Source: Myxococcus stipitatus (GTDB lineage: Bacteria > Myxococcota > Myxococcia > Myxococcales > Myxococcaceae). Taken from it: 64,000 nt of DNA. The first letter of the stretch is position 1. The number at the start of each line of letters is the position of its first letter. Positions 35,579-45,800 of the stretch are shown piece by piece. Below the pieces are notes generated by a model. It saw only the letters and a list, made by a program, of their open reading frames with translations, was not told where the DNA came from and did not search any database. The translations under genes were made by a program, and so were the position numbers. The stretch covers positions 5,020,001-5,084,000 of the forward strand of contig NZ_CP147913.1 of the NCBI RefSeq assembly GCF_037414475.1, given 5' to 3'.

Positions 35579-37540
35579 ATGACTTCATCGCGTGTCGACA
35601 CCGCCGCTGCTGATGACTTCCTCTTGCTGGTGGAGGTGTTGCCGGAGGAGTTGCGAGCGGTGGTCCGGGCGCTTGCCCCCGAGCAGGTGCTGGAGGTGGT
35701 GTTGGATTTGGGGCGGGTGCCCGAGGCCCGGTTGGTGGACCGCGTGGTGAAGCTGCGCGAGGCGCCCGTGGCACCGGAGGACCTGGCCCAGGTGATGGCG
35801 CAGGTGGGGACGCCGGGGGAGGACAACCGGGCGGGCATCGAGCGGACGCTGCACCGGGTGTCCGCGATTCGGAACCGGCGCGGGCAGGTGGTGGGGTTGA
35901 CGTTGCGGGTGGGGCGCGCGGTCTACGGCACCATCGACATGTTGAAGGACCTCATCGGCTCGGGGCGCAACGTGTTGTTGCTGGGGCGGCCCGGGGTGGG
36001 GAAGACGACGAAGCTGCGCGAGGTGGCGCGGGTGCTCGCGGACGACCTGGGCAAGCGGGTGATGGTCGTCGACACGTCGAACGAGATTGGCGGGGATGGG
36101 GATGTGCCGCATCCGGGCATTGGTGGGGCTCGGCGGATGCAGGTGTCTCGGCCGGAGCGGCAGCACGACGTGATGATAGAGGCGGTGGAGAATCACATGC
36201 CGGAGGCCATCATCGTCGACGAGATTGGCACGTCGGCGGAGGCCGCGGCGGCCCGGACGATTGCCGAGCGAGGCGTGCAGTTGGTGGCGACGGCGCACGG
36301 CAACACGTTGGAGAACCTGGTGTTGAACCCCACGCTCTCGGACCTGGTGGGCGGCGTGCACACGGTGACGCTGAGCGATGATGAGGCGCGGCGGCGGCGC
36401 ACGCAGAAGACGGTGAGCGAGCGCAAGGCGCCTCCCACGTTCGACATCGTGGTGGAGATGGTGAGCCGCGACGAGGTGCGCGTGCACGCCGATACGGCGG
36501 AGGCGGTGGACCGCTTGTTGTCCGGCAAGGACGTGGGCGGTGAGCGGCGCTGGTTGGACGCGGACTCGGGGCGGATGGAGGTGGCGGCGGTGCCCGTGCG
36601 AGGCGTGATGGCGAGGCGCCCTCCGGAGCGGGTCGTGACGGCGGAGCCCATGCGAGGAGTGATGGCGAGTCACTCTCCGGAGAGGTTCGTGACGGCTGAG
36701 CCCTTGAGCGCGAGGACGATGCAGTCGCCGGTGTCTGAACGAGCCTCCGGCGCGGAGTCGTGTGAGGTCGCCGCGGGGCTCGTGGCACCTCGCGGACTCG
36801 CGGAGGTGACGCCTCTCGATGTGGACGAGCCCGCGGCGGATGCCCATCGGCCCGATGAAAGGCCGTCCGTGCCAGGGCCCTCGATGGACACGGAGGCCGC
36901 GAGGGCTCGGGAGGTGGCACCGGCCGCTCACTGGACCACGGTGGGCACCGCCGCTCCGCCTCGCGCGACACGGTTCGGCCCGAGGCCCGCGGACGATTCA
37001 CCCGACGCGGTGCCCACGGCGGACGTGCGCGGCCTCACTCGCATCTACGCGCACTCGGTGAGCCGGGACCTGCTGCAGAAGGTGTTGCGCGAGCTGCCCG
37101 TGGAGGCGCGGCTGGTGAGCCGGTTGGAGTCCGCGGACCTGGTGGTGACGGTGCGCTCGAAGGCCAATGACCCGAGGATGCGGCGGGTGGTGGCGAAGAC
37201 AGGCGCCCGGGTCGAGTCCGTGAAGCGCAGCAGCACGGCGGAGCTCCGCCGGGCGCTCAAGGGCTTCTTCAACGTGCTGGAGGGCGTGGACGAGGAGGAG
37301 GTTCGCGAGGCGGTGGCGGAGGCCGAACACGCGGTACAGCGCGCGCTGAGCGAGGGTGTCTCCGTCCCGCTGTCACCGCGTCAGCCCAGGCTGCGCAAGC
37401 TCCAGCATCGTCTGGTGAGCCGCTATCCGCTGGAGGCCGTGAGCCACGGCAGCGAGCCCTCGCGGCACCTGGTCATCTACCCGCTGGGCGCGGAAGTGGA
37501 AGCGGCGCTCGCGAAGGAAGACGTCGAAGGCACCGCCTGA
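35579..37540 (+). CDS. SpoIIIAA-like AAA ATPase with C-terminal R3H domain
   Basis: The 653-residue protein has an AAA ATPase of the SpoIIIAA/Ycf45 type: Walker A GRPGVGKTT (136-144), VMVVDTSNEIGGDGD, and Walker B IIVDEIG (211-217), with the ATAHGNTLENL sensor segment. A low-complexity linker (residues ~330-470) contains two 18-residue repeats (RGVMA....PER.VTAEP). The C-terminus is a nucleic-acid-binding R3H region (LRKLQHRLVSRYPLEAVSHG, residues ~600-640, with the R-x3-H motif). The combination occurs in cyanobacteria and plastids; it probably binds single-stranded nucleic acid, but its role is unknown. Confidence 0.88.
   Translation: MTSSRVDTAAADDFLLLVEVLPEELRAVVRALAPEQVLEVVLDLGRVPEARLVDRVVKLREAPVAPEDLAQVMAQVGTPGEDNRAGIERTLHRVSAIRNRRGQVVGLTLRVGRAVYGTIDMLKDLIGSGRNVLLLGRPGVGKTTKLREVARVLADDLGKRVMVVDTSNEIGGDGDVPHPGIGGARRMQVSRPERQHDVMIEAVENHMPEAIIVDEIGTSAEAAAARTIAERGVQLVATAHGNTLENLVLNPTLSDLVGGVHTVTLSDDEARRRRTQKTVSERKAPPTFDIVVEMVSRDEVRVHADTAEAVDRLLSGKDVGGERRWLDADSGRMEVAAVPVRGVMARRPPERVVTAEPMRGVMASHSPERFVTAEPLSARTMQSPVSERASGAESCEVAAGLVAPRGLAEVTPLDVDEPAADAHRPDERPSVPGPSMDTEAARAREVAPAAHWTTVGTAAPPRATRFGPRPADDSPDAVPTADVRGLTRIYAHSVSRDLLQKVLRELPVEARLVSRLESADLVVTVRSKANDPRMRRVVAKTGARVESVKRSSTAELRRALKGFFNVLEGVDEEEVREAVAEAEHAVQRALSEGVSVPLSPRQPRLRKLQHRLVSRYPLEAVSHGSEPSRHLVIYPLGAEVEAALAKEDVEGTA
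36589..36711 (+). repeat. Two degenerate 54-bp repeats in the ATPase linker
   Basis: The units code for RGVMARRPPERVVTAEPM and RGVMASHSPERFVTAEPL, which share 13 of 18 residues; they extend the linker between the ATPase and R3H parts. Confidence 0.65.
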
Positions 37541-37551
37541 GGCATCGCGCA

Positions 37552-37580
37552 GGGAGCCCGCCAGGATGGCACGGGCTCCC
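37552..37580. terminator. Hairpin between convergent ATPase and peptidase genes
   Basis: GGGAGCCCG and CGGGCTCCC form a perfect 9-base stem with an 11-base loop in a 57-base gap between two convergent stops. No T-tract follows on either strand. Confidence 0.55.
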
Positions 37581-37597
37581 CGGGACAGACACGCGGT

Positions 37598-39691
37598 CTA
37601 CTTCGCCTTCGCGGGGTCGACGTAGGCGCGGTACGCGTCGAAGCCGTAGTCGCGGCCGAGGAAGTCCTTCACCAGCTCCGCGGCGGGCTTGGCGCCACCG
37701 GGTTCCAGCACCGCGCGGCGGTACTTCATCGCCGTCTCACGGTCCAGGTAGCCGTGCTTCTGGAACTCCGTCTCCAGGTCCTTCGCGATGACGGAGGACC
37801 ACAGGTACGTGTAGTACGCGGCCGAGTACCCATCCAGGTGCCCGAAGGCGAGCTCGAAGTGGGTGCCCGGACGGTGCTCGTGCTTGAACGGGCTGAGCTT
37901 CGTCTGCTGCTCCACCAGCGCCGCCGTGGTGTCGAAGCCCGGCTTGCGCGTGTAGTAGTCCAGGCTCACCGCGGACAGGAAGAGCTGGCGGCGCGCCCAC
38001 AGGCCGATGCCGAACTCCTTCGACGTGCGCAGCTTCTCCACCAGCTCCGCGGGAATCGCCGCGTTCGTCTCGTGGTGCCTGGCGAACTCCTTGAGCACCT
38101 CGGGGCTGTTGGCCCACTGCTGCAGGAGCATGGACGGCGTCTCCACGAAGTCCCACTCGGTGCGGATGCCGCTGATGCCGCTCCACTGCTGCTTGCCGGA
38201 GAAGACGGCGTGCAGCAGGTGGCCGAACTCGTGGAAGAACGTCTCCACCTCGTCGTGGGTCATCAGCTCGCCGGGACGCGCGAAGTTGCACACCAGCGTG
38301 CCTTCCGGGAGCCGCTTGCCGGCCTGGCCTTGCGCCAGGTCGAACTGCGCCGCGTGCTTGTACTTGTCATCGCGCGGGTGCATGTCCAGGTAGATGCGGC
38401 CCAGGAGCGTGCCTCCGTCGAGCACGTCGTAGGCCTCCACCTCGGAGTGCCACACCTTGGCGTCCTCGGCGCGGCGGTAGGTGATGCCCCAGATGCGCGA
38501 GGTGATGTCCAGCACGCCCGCCTTCACCCGGCTGTACTCGAAGTAGGGCCGCACCACCTGCGAGTCGAAGCCGAAGCGCTCCGCGCGCAGCCGGTCCTCG
38601 TAGTAGTCGTGGTCCCACGGCTCCAGCGTCTTGGCGTTGGGGACGTCCTTCTTCTTGCGCGCGAGCAGCTCCGCGAACTCCTGCTTCGCCCGCGCCTGGG
38701 TGGCCGTCGACAGCCGGTCGATGAAGTCCGCCGCCGCCTGCTGCGTGCGGGTCATCTTCGTCTCGGTGGTGTACGCCGCCCAGCTCGTGTAGCCCAAGAG
38801 CGTCGCCAGCTCGTGCCGCTTGGCGATGAGCTGCGCGAGCACCTCCTGGTTGCCGGGGAACGCGCGCTGGCGGTAGGTGCGCCACATCTTCTCGCGCGCC
38901 TTGGCGTCCTTCGCGTACGTCATGAACGGGAAGTAGTCGGGGTAGTTGGTGGTGATGACCACCTTGCCGTCCTTCCCCACCGGATGCGACTTCACGTAGT
39001 CCTCGGGCAGCCCGGCGAGCTCCTTGGTCGTGAAGGACTCCTGACGCACGCCCTCGGCGATGTTCTTGCCGAACTGCTGGCCCAGCTTGAGCAGCTCCTC
39101 GTTGAGGGCCTTCGCCCGGGCGCGCGTGGCGTCATCGCGGTCCACGCCGGAGCGGCGGAAGTCGAGCAGCGTGCGCTCCATCCAGTAGCGCGTCGGGGCG
39201 TCCGCCTGGGACAGGTCCACGGCGGAGAGGGCGTCATAGACGCCGCGGTCCTGGGAGATGTCCACGTTGGTGGCGTCCACGCGCTGCTCGCACTCGCGGG
39301 CGGCGTCGCGGAAGGTGGCCAGCGGGTGGACCTCGCGGGCGAGGCTCGCGCGGTTGGCCGAGGCGATGAGCGCGCCGGTGGCCTCGTCATACGCGGCGAG
39401 CACGGCCTGGCCGTCCTTGCGTGCGTCCAGCTTCTTGAGCGCGGTGATTTGCGCCTGGGCCCGCTCGATGTCGGCGGTGCACGCGGCGGTGAACGTCTCC
39501 ACGGTTCCGGAGAGCAGCTCGGACGTGCGCGGCGGCGGGAGCGGCTGGGGGGCCGGCGCGGCCTGCTGGGCGGGAGTGGTGGGAGCGGGCGCTTGCTCGG
39601 CGGGAGTGGACGGCTGGGTGGCCATGGTGCCACTCGTGCAGCCAGCCGCCGTCAGGGCCGCCGACAGGGTGAGCGCAGTCAGTCTCTTCAA
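37598..39691 (-). CDS. M3 family zinc metallopeptidase lipoprotein (oligopeptidase-like)
   Basis: The 697-residue enzyme starts at TTG (39691), eight bases after GGAGGA; no ATG gives the signal peptide. A lipobox ending AAGC and a Pro/Ala-rich linker are followed by the M3 thimet-oligopeptidase fold. The zinc site is HEFGH (H487-H491) with Glu517 in DFVETPS. Other family features are the helix WMERTLLDFRRSGVDRD and the C-terminal SAAYYTYLWSSVIAKDLE region. It should cleave short peptides in the periplasm or at the surface. Promoter unknown; its 3' end is convergent with the SpoIIIAA-like gene. Confidence 0.92.
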   Translation of the reverse strand: MKRLTALTLSAALTAAGCTSGTMATQPSTPAEQAPAPTTPAQQAAPAPQPLPPPRTSELLSGTVETFTAACTADIERAQAQITALKKLDARKDGQAVLAAYDEATGALIASANRASLAREVHPLATFRDAARECEQRVDATNVDISQDRGVYDALSAVDLSQADAPTRYWMERTLLDFRRSGVDRDDATRARAKALNEELLKLGQQFGKNIAEGVRQESFTTKELAGLPEDYVKSHPVGKDGKVVITTNYPDYFPFMTYAKDAKAREKMWRTYRQRAFPGNQEVLAQLIAKRHELATLLGYTSWAAYTTETKMTRTQQAAADFIDRLSTATQARAKQEFAELLARKKKDVPNAKTLEPWDHDYYEDRLRAERFGFDSQVVRPYFEYSRVKAGVLDITSRIWGITYRRAEDAKVWHSEVEAYDVLDGGTLLGRIYLDMHPRDDKYKHAAQFDLAQGQAGKRLPEGTLVCNFARPGELMTHDEVETFFHEFGHLLHAVFSGKQQWSGISGIRTEWDFVETPSMLLQQWANSPEVLKEFARHHETNAAIPAELVEKLRTSKEFGIGLWARRQLFLSAVSLDYYTRKPGFDTTAALVEQQTKLSPFKHEHRPGTHFELAFGHLDGYSAAYYTYLWSSVIAKDLETEFQKHGYLDRETAMKYRRAVLEPGGAKPAAELVKDFLGRDYGFDAYRAYVDPAKAK

Positions 39692-39920
39692 GGGCAGTTT
39701 CCTCCGGGTCCAACGAAACGCCCGAGCGTCATGCCATATCCCGGCCTGCTTGGCTCGCTTGACCCCCGGGCCCCCGGGCGGATGCTTGGGAGCGGAGTGT
39801 TCGCTATCAGGACTTCTCCCAGCGGCCCCGGGCTCACCGGGGCCCGGGGTGCCGTGAGGGGGAGTGGGAGGCACCATCATGCCATGCGGGGGATGACGCC
39901 GGGGAGCGCGGGAGGAGCAG

Positions 39921-40745
39921 GTGAAGGACCAGGATTGCGCGGAGCTGTTGCAATGGATTGCGCCCCGGTTGCGGCTGCGGCCGGAGGGCTTTCGCCGCGT
40001 GCGAGGCCAGGTCTGCAAGCGCATCGGCCGGAGGCTTGTGGCCCTGGGGCTGACGAGTGTCTCGGCGTATCGCACGCGTCTGGAGTCGGACCCGGAGGAG
40101 TGGGCGGTCCTGGACGCGCTCTGCCGTGTCACCGTCTCCCGCTTCTATCGGGACGCCCGCGTCTTCGAGGTGTTGCACGAGGAGCTGCTGCCGCCGCTGC
40201 TGGAGTCCTCCCCGGTGTTGCGAGTCTGGAGCGCGGGCTGTGCCTCCGGTGAGGAGCCCTACACGGTGAGCATCCTGTTCCGGCTGGGCCTGGCGCCCAG
40301 GTATCCGGAAGCCGGGCTGGAGCTCATCGCCACGGAGGTGGACGCGGGGCTGCTCGAGAGGGCGCGGCGGGGCTGTTATCCGCGAGGCAGCTTGAGGGAG
40401 CTGCCGCCGGCCTGGGTGGAGCGGGCCTTTCCGGGGCCGGGCGAGGAGCCATGTCTGGCGCCTGGGTATCGGGAGGGGCTGGTCTTCCGGCGGGAGGACT
40501 TGAGGACACACATGCCGCAGGGGCCCTTCCAGCTCGTGTTGTGCCGCAACGTCGCGTTCACGTACTTCGCGCCGCCGCTCCAGCGCGAGGTGTTGGCGGG
40601 GTTGGTGGAGCGGCTCGCCCCGGGAGGGTTGCTTGTCATAGGGGCGGAGGAGTCGCTGCCGGAGGGGGGCGTCGCCTTGGAGCGGGTCGCGGGCCCGCTG
40701 CCCATCTTCCGAGTCCCGCGCGTCCCGGCCACGACGGGAGGGTAG
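39921..40745 (+). CDS. cheR: CheR-type protein-glutamate methyltransferase
   Basis: This 274-residue protein matches CheR, which methylates Glu residues of chemoreceptors with S-adenosylmethionine. An N-terminal helical domain (RPEGFRRVRGQVCKRIGRRL) precedes TVSRFYRD (71-78), the SAM-binding motif WSAGCASGEEPYT (103-115), and FQLVLCRNVAFTYF and LAPGGLLVIGAEESLP. The GTG start follows GGAGGAGCAG directly. No other chemotaxis gene is nearby, so it may be an orphan or serve a dispersed Frz/Che-like system. Here the usual RNVLIYF is RNVAFTYF. Confidence 0.9.
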   Translation: MKDQDCAELLQWIAPRLRLRPEGFRRVRGQVCKRIGRRLVALGLTSVSAYRTRLESDPEEWAVLDALCRVTVSRFYRDARVFEVLHEELLPPLLESSPVLRVWSAGCASGEEPYTVSILFRLGLAPRYPEAGLELIATEVDAGLLERARRGCYPRGSLRELPPAWVERAFPGPGEEPCLAPGYREGLVFRREDLRTHMPQGPFQLVLCRNVAFTYFAPPLQREVLAGLVERLAPGGLLVIGAEESLPEGGVALERVAGPLPIFRVPRVPATTGG

Positions 40746-40895
40746 AGCCGGGTCTCTTCGCACCCGCGAAACACAGGCGCGATGTTTCACGGGGGCACGC
40801 AGATGTGACGCACTCCGCCTTGAGAGAAGAGTGAGCACCCGGTAGCACGGCGGGTCTTGTTGGGACAAACCCCTGGTCGGAGGGAGTGCAACGGT

Positions 40896-41777
40896 ATGCG
40901 CAAGGCGCTCTGTGCGGTCGCGACGTTGATGCTGTGGGCCTGTGGTGGTGAGCCTTCGCGGGCGAAGCAGGATGGACTGTCGTTGGGCAGCGAGCCGGGC
41001 GTCACGCAGGGCGCATTCAGCCGCGAGACGGGTGAGGTGACCTTCTCCTCTCGAGAGGTGGAGCCTGGTGTCTACCGTTTGGAGGTGCGGCTGCGCGGGA
41101 TGACGTTGTCGGGCCTGATGGACCCGGCGAGTGGTGTCTCCACGTTGGATGGTTTCGCGGACCAGGGCGCGGCGGACACGCAGCTGACGGACGCGGACCG
41201 GGAGCTGCTCAAGTCGCTCTACGGCGCGCTGAGCGCGGAGCTGCCGGAGGGTGACGCGGCGGCGCCGGAGGCGATGTATCTGCGGCGCGCGGTGGGTTTG
41301 TGGGCGCAGCATCCGTCCACGGTGGAGTTGCGGCGCACGGTGATGGGCGAGCAGGGGCGTGGCTACACGATGTTGTGCAGCTATGCGCGCTGCAATGGGC
41401 GGAACACGGGGAGCTGCGGGGGTGTGTACAACTGGTATTCGTATGCGAAGCACGACTGCAACAAGGGTGGCTTCAGCTACGCGGGCAACCAGCAGATCGC
41501 GCAGCTGGGTGACCACACGACGTGCGGCGGGGATGAGTTCTATCTGAGCGGGAGCACGTGGCTGTGTGGCGAGCCGGACCACTGGTCGCGTCCCAAGGTG
41601 ATGGGCAACTGCTTCGGCCGCTGCGGTGGTGGCTGTGGTGGAGACACGCAGTACACGCTGGACGCGACGAACCACGATGGGTGTGTGCGCAACGGCCATG
41701 TGCTGGCGAGCGCCTGGTGTGATGACCAGTTCGTGTCCGCGACGGACGACGAGCTGTTCGCGCCCAACTGCTACTGA
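40896..41777 (+). CDS. Cys-rich secreted lipoprotein, function unknown
   Basis: The 293-residue protein has a signal peptide with lipobox LWAC. The first half (SLGSEPGVTQGAF to ~130) is predicted globular without motifs I recognise. The second half is rich in Cys and Gly: CSYARCNGRNTGSCGGVYNWY, CFGRCGGGCGGDTQY and CVRNGHVLASAWC, suggesting several disulphide bonds in an exported domain. No family is recognised. GGAGGGAG lies about 10 bases before the ATG. It is the first of three closely spaced plus-strand genes. Confidence 0.75.
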   Translation: MRKALCAVATLMLWACGGEPSRAKQDGLSLGSEPGVTQGAFSRETGEVTFSSREVEPGVYRLEVRLRGMTLSGLMDPASGVSTLDGFADQGAADTQLTDADRELLKSLYGALSAELPEGDAAAPEAMYLRRAVGLWAQHPSTVELRRTVMGEQGRGYTMLCSYARCNGRNTGSCGGVYNWYSYAKHDCNKGGFSYAGNQQIAQLGDHTTCGGDEFYLSGSTWLCGEPDHWSRPKVMGNCFGRCGGGCGGDTQYTLDATNHDGCVRNGHVLASAWCDDQFVSATDDELFAPNCY

Positions 41778-41780
41778 GAC

Positions 41781-42149
41781 ATGCGCATCCGGAGTGTTGG
41801 GGTGGGCGGGGTGTTGTGGGCCCTGCTCGCGTGTACGTCGGCGGCCTCGAAGACGGAGGCCGCTGAGGCGACGGTGCGGCGCTTCTTCGAGGCGTTGCCT
41901 TCGGAGGACTGCGAGGTGTTGGGGCCGTTGCTGGCCACGGGGGGAGGCATGCGCCCGTGCGAGGAGGCCGTGCGGGAGATGCGAGAGCATGGCCTGACGC
42001 TGGTGGGCATCGTGGAGTCGAAGTTGGATGGAAGGGATTCGGACGCGGTGCTGGTGCGGGCGCGAATCGCGCGAGACGGTGAGGTGGGAAAGGAGCCGTG
42101 GTTGTTGCGCGTGGAGCGTCAGGCGGGTGGATGGCGCGTGCGATTCTGA
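41781..42149 (+). CDS. Small lipoprotein, NTF2-like-sized
   Basis: 122 residues with a signal peptide ending in lipobox LLAC. The mature part begins with a helix (EATVRRFFEALPSEDCEVL) and continues with short strands ending ERQAGGWRVRF, a layout like the small NTF2/DUF4878-type proteins, though this is a weak guess. It starts four bases after the previous stop, so it belongs to the same transcript. Function unknown. Confidence 0.68.
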   Translation: MRIRSVGVGGVLWALLACTSAASKTEAAEATVRRFFEALPSEDCEVLGPLLATGGGMRPCEEAVREMREHGLTLVGIVESKLDGRDSDAVLVRARIARDGEVGKEPWLLRVERQAGGWRVRF

Positions 42150-42161
42150 GGGAGGCGGGAC

Positions 42162-42737
42162 ATGCGGGACGCGGATGAGCGGGCCAGGCGGTTGAAGTGG
42201 GGACTTTCGGGCCTGGGTGTTGCGCTCGTGTTGATGGTTCTGGTGGGCGTGTGGGAGCGGCGCCCGCTTCCAGGCGGGCCGGTCGTGGAGTCGAGGGAGG
42301 AGACTTCGTCCCCGGAGTTGAAGGCGGAGGGGGCTCGGGTGGTCCCTCGTGCGGCGGAGGCGGAGGCGCCTCGGTCCAAGGTGGTGCCCGAGGAGGCGCC
42401 GCCATCCGCGACGGTGGTGCCGTTGGGGCCCGGGGATGTGGCGCCGGAGCCGGAGGTGGAGAACCCGCCGCCGCAGCGGAACGACGAGATACAGCCGGAG
42501 CAGCCCCAGACGGCGCAGTGGAGGCTGGAGAAGACGACCCACATCACCGCGCTGTTGGGGCGTGACGTGGAGCGGCTGGAGCGCGAGCGGGATGCAGCGG
42601 CGGCTCGGGGAGATGACGAGCGGGTCCGTCAGGTCAACACGCTGCTCCAGCGGAACAGGGGGCAGTTGGACCACTTGCGTGATGAGATTCGCGCGCTGAC
42701 CGCGGAGGTGGAGCAGGAGGCGCTCAACGCGCGGTAG
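42162..42737 (+). CDS. Single-pass membrane protein with coiled coil
   Basis: 191 residues: a short basic N-terminus, one membrane helix (WGLSGLGVALVLMVLVGVW), a Pro/Glu-rich extended region, and a C-terminal coiled coil of about 80 residues (LERERDAAAARGDDERVRQ and on to the end). It probably spans the inner membrane with the coiled coil outside. Twelve bases follow the previous gene's stop. No family is recognised. Confidence 0.7.
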   Translation: MRDADERARRLKWGLSGLGVALVLMVLVGVWERRPLPGGPVVESREETSSPELKAEGARVVPRAAEAEAPRSKVVPEEAPPSATVVPLGPGDVAPEPEVENPPPQRNDEIQPEQPQTAQWRLEKTTHITALLGRDVERLERERDAAAARGDDERVRQVNTLLQRNRGQLDHLRDEIRALTAEVEQEALNAR

Positions 42738-42856
42738 CGAGCATGGGCAGGCTTCCACGATGTCTGTCCTTCCCGGTATTATGCTGGTGGGCGGTGTCTG
42801 TGTGTGTGCCGCCGCCAATGCAGGCCTGAGCAGAGCTCATTGCCCCGGGGGGGACC

Positions 42857-45800
42857 GTGGGACGTGCTGGGAAAGTGTCCGTGGGACATCCTATCGATGT
42901 CGCCTCGGGGACGATGTTTGGCACCTGGACGGATGTCGTTCAGCCCGGCCTCGTGCCATTCATCCTGAGCCGCTACTACAGCACGGCCTTGCTGTCACAG
43001 GTGGCCCAACGGGACGTGCCATTGGGATGGGGCTGGCGCCATGGCCTGGAGCTTTCGCTCCGGCAGACGGTGGATGGTTTCGCCTTCACCGACGCCGAGG
43101 GGACCGAGTTCCAACTCGATGACCTTCAGGGCCACTGGGCTCGCCGGGGGCGGCTCGTGGCTCCGAGCCAGGGGGTGGAGCTGCGCGCGGTCAGCGAGCA
43201 TCAAGCGCTCCTCATCCGCTATGACGATGACGCGGCATTTCCCTTCCGCTACCTCTTTGAACGCAAGGCACGCTCGGCCAGCTATCAGTTGGCCCAGATT
43301 CTCAAGGGCGCGCAGGCCTTCCTTGCCTTCTCGACGGATGCGCGCGGTTTGCTGGCGACCGTCCGCCAATCTCGCGAGCAGCGCGAGTTCGTCTTCCACC
43401 ACGACAGCCGCCGCCGGCTGGTAGGAGTATCCCTGCGCGGGGCTCGGAAGGAGCTGCTCGTCGAGTACGAATATGACGGGCAGGGGCGGCTCGGTCGGGT
43501 TCGAGACCGCAACGGCATCCAGAGCGTGTATGGCTATGACGCCGCGGGGCGCATGGTCAGCGAGTCGCGCGGTTCGGGCGCCATCTATTCGTTCCAGTAC
43601 GACGCACAGGGGCGGTGCATCCATTCCTCGGGGACGGAGGGCTACCAGGCCACCTGGTTGCGCTTCGACACGCCTCGGCGACAGACCGAGGTGCTCGATA
43701 GCCACGGCGGCTCGACGCTGTACGAATACAACGAGTCAGGCCAGGTGACGCGTGTTCTCTCGCCGATGGGAGAGCAACTCACCTACCAGTTCAATGAGGA
43801 CGGTCGCCTCGTCGCGACGACCTTCCCAGACAAGTCCAGCACCCGGCGCGAATACGACGAATTGGGAAGGCTGAAGGCCACCCTTCTCCAGAATGGCCAG
43901 CGGATGGAGTTGGCCTACGACGAGGACCACCGCCTTTCTTCCTTCGTGGACTGGGATGGCTCGAGCTGGCGGTTCCAGCGGGATGAGGACGGCCAGGTGG
44001 TGGAGGCACATGGCCCGATGTCCCTCCTGTGGCGCTATGCGTACAACCGCCATGGCGAGCGCGTCTCCGTGACGAATCCCGCTGGGAGCAAACGCCACTT
44101 CGACTACGACGCTCATGGCAACCTCCTCCATGAGACGGATTGGCAGGGGGCCGTGTGGCGTTCGGAGTACGACGCGGAGGGGCGCCGCATCGCGAGCACG
44201 GACCCGCTCGGGCACACCACGTTCTTCGACCATGACAAGCGAGGGCTGCTCACCCAGGTCCGCGCGCCGGACGGGAGGACCTGGAAGTTCGAGTATGACG
44301 AGTCCGAGCGGTTGCGCGCGAGAATCGAGCCGGGAGGAGGCCGCAGCCGGTTCCGGTGGAATGCCTGTGGGCAGCCGCTCGAGTTCATCGACGAGGCGGG
44401 TCATGCCCTGACGTTCCAGTGGGACACGGAGCCCGGGCGTCTGTTGGAGATTCGCAACGCGCAGGGGGACGTCTACCGCTTCGACTACGACAAGGACGGG
44501 CGCCTGGTGAAGCGCCGGGCCTGGGATGGCCGCACCTTCCAATACGAGTGGCACCAGGGCCACGTCGTCGCCATGACGGACCCACGGGGGCTGCGCACCG
44601 CCTATGGATTGGATGTGCTGGGCCGGGTCATCGAGAGGCGCTCGGCCGAGGGCACCACGGAGTACGAGTACAACGCGCGCCACGCATTGTGCCGGGTCAC
44701 CACGCCCTGGGCGGAGACGCTGTACGAGTACGACGGGCTCGGCAACATCGTGGCGGAGAGCCAGAACGGTGTCCGCCTGGAGTCCCAGCACGACATGATG
44801 GGGCGGCGCACGAGCCTCTGGTCCGAGCGCTCGGGCCACACCCGCTTCGGCTGGGACCCGAATGGACGGTGTACGGCCATCGAGCGGGGCGACGAGGAAG
44901 TCACCTTCGTTCATGACCTCGTGGGGCGGGAGGTCCTCCGCCGGCTGCCGGGTGGTGGGGAGTTCGAGCAGACCTATGACCCGCTCGGGCGCGTCCTGGA
45001 GCAGGTGTTTCGGGACCCGAGAGCGCATGGTCTGGGGGCCGTGCGCCCCGATGCCGGCGGGCATCTTCGCCGCAGCTTCTCCTATGACGAGAACGGCCAG
45101 CTCGCGCGCATCCACGACTCGATGCGTGGCTCGTCCTTCTTCTTCCACTCCGCGGTGGGGCAGTTGGTGGGGGTGCTCCAACAGCACGGCGTCAGCGAGG
45201 TCTATGGCCATGACGCGCTGGAGAACCGCATCAAGCGCATCGAGCTGACCGACGCGGTGCGGAGCTGGGATGAACAGCAGGCGGCGGAGCCCGCGCGCAG
45301 CCTCCAGGAGTGGGTCTCCAACGCCAAGGACTCGGAGAAGTACACGTACGCCGAGGGCAACCGGTTGATGAGCGTGGTGTCTCGCCAGCGCCGCATCGAT
45401 TGCGAGTACGACGCGGCGGGCAATCTCATCCGCAAGACGGTTCAATCACGGCTGCAGGCGCCAGAGACCTGGCGGTATGAGTGGAACGCGCAGGGTGGGC
45501 TCGCGGCCGTCATCCGCCCGGATGGCGACACCTGGCGCTACACGTACGACGGGCTCGGCCGGCGCATCGTGAAGGCGGGACCCACCGGACAGACGACCTA
45601 TGTCTGGGATGGGCGGGTGCTGCTCTACGAAGTCTCTCCCGAGGGAAAGACCACGCTCTGGACCCATGGCGGAGACCACGTCGCCCTGGTGGCCTGGGAG
45701 CGGGACGACCGCATGGAGTGGGTGCTTCCCAATGCGGCCGGGACGCCGAGCGAGCTCGTCGCCGCGGATGGGACGTGGGCGTGGGTGGATGACGCCGGGC

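Noticed and set aside
39834..42818. A 994-residue minus-strand open frame
   Set aside because: It overlaps CheR and the three small exported proteins; composition is Arg/His/Pro/Leu-rich without domains.
42760..43122. A small plus-strand frame starting MSVLPGIMLVGGVCV, overlapping the RHS start
   Set aside because: It could be read as a signal or PAAR-like start for the RHS gene but lies in another frame and has no family match; a frameshift would be needed.
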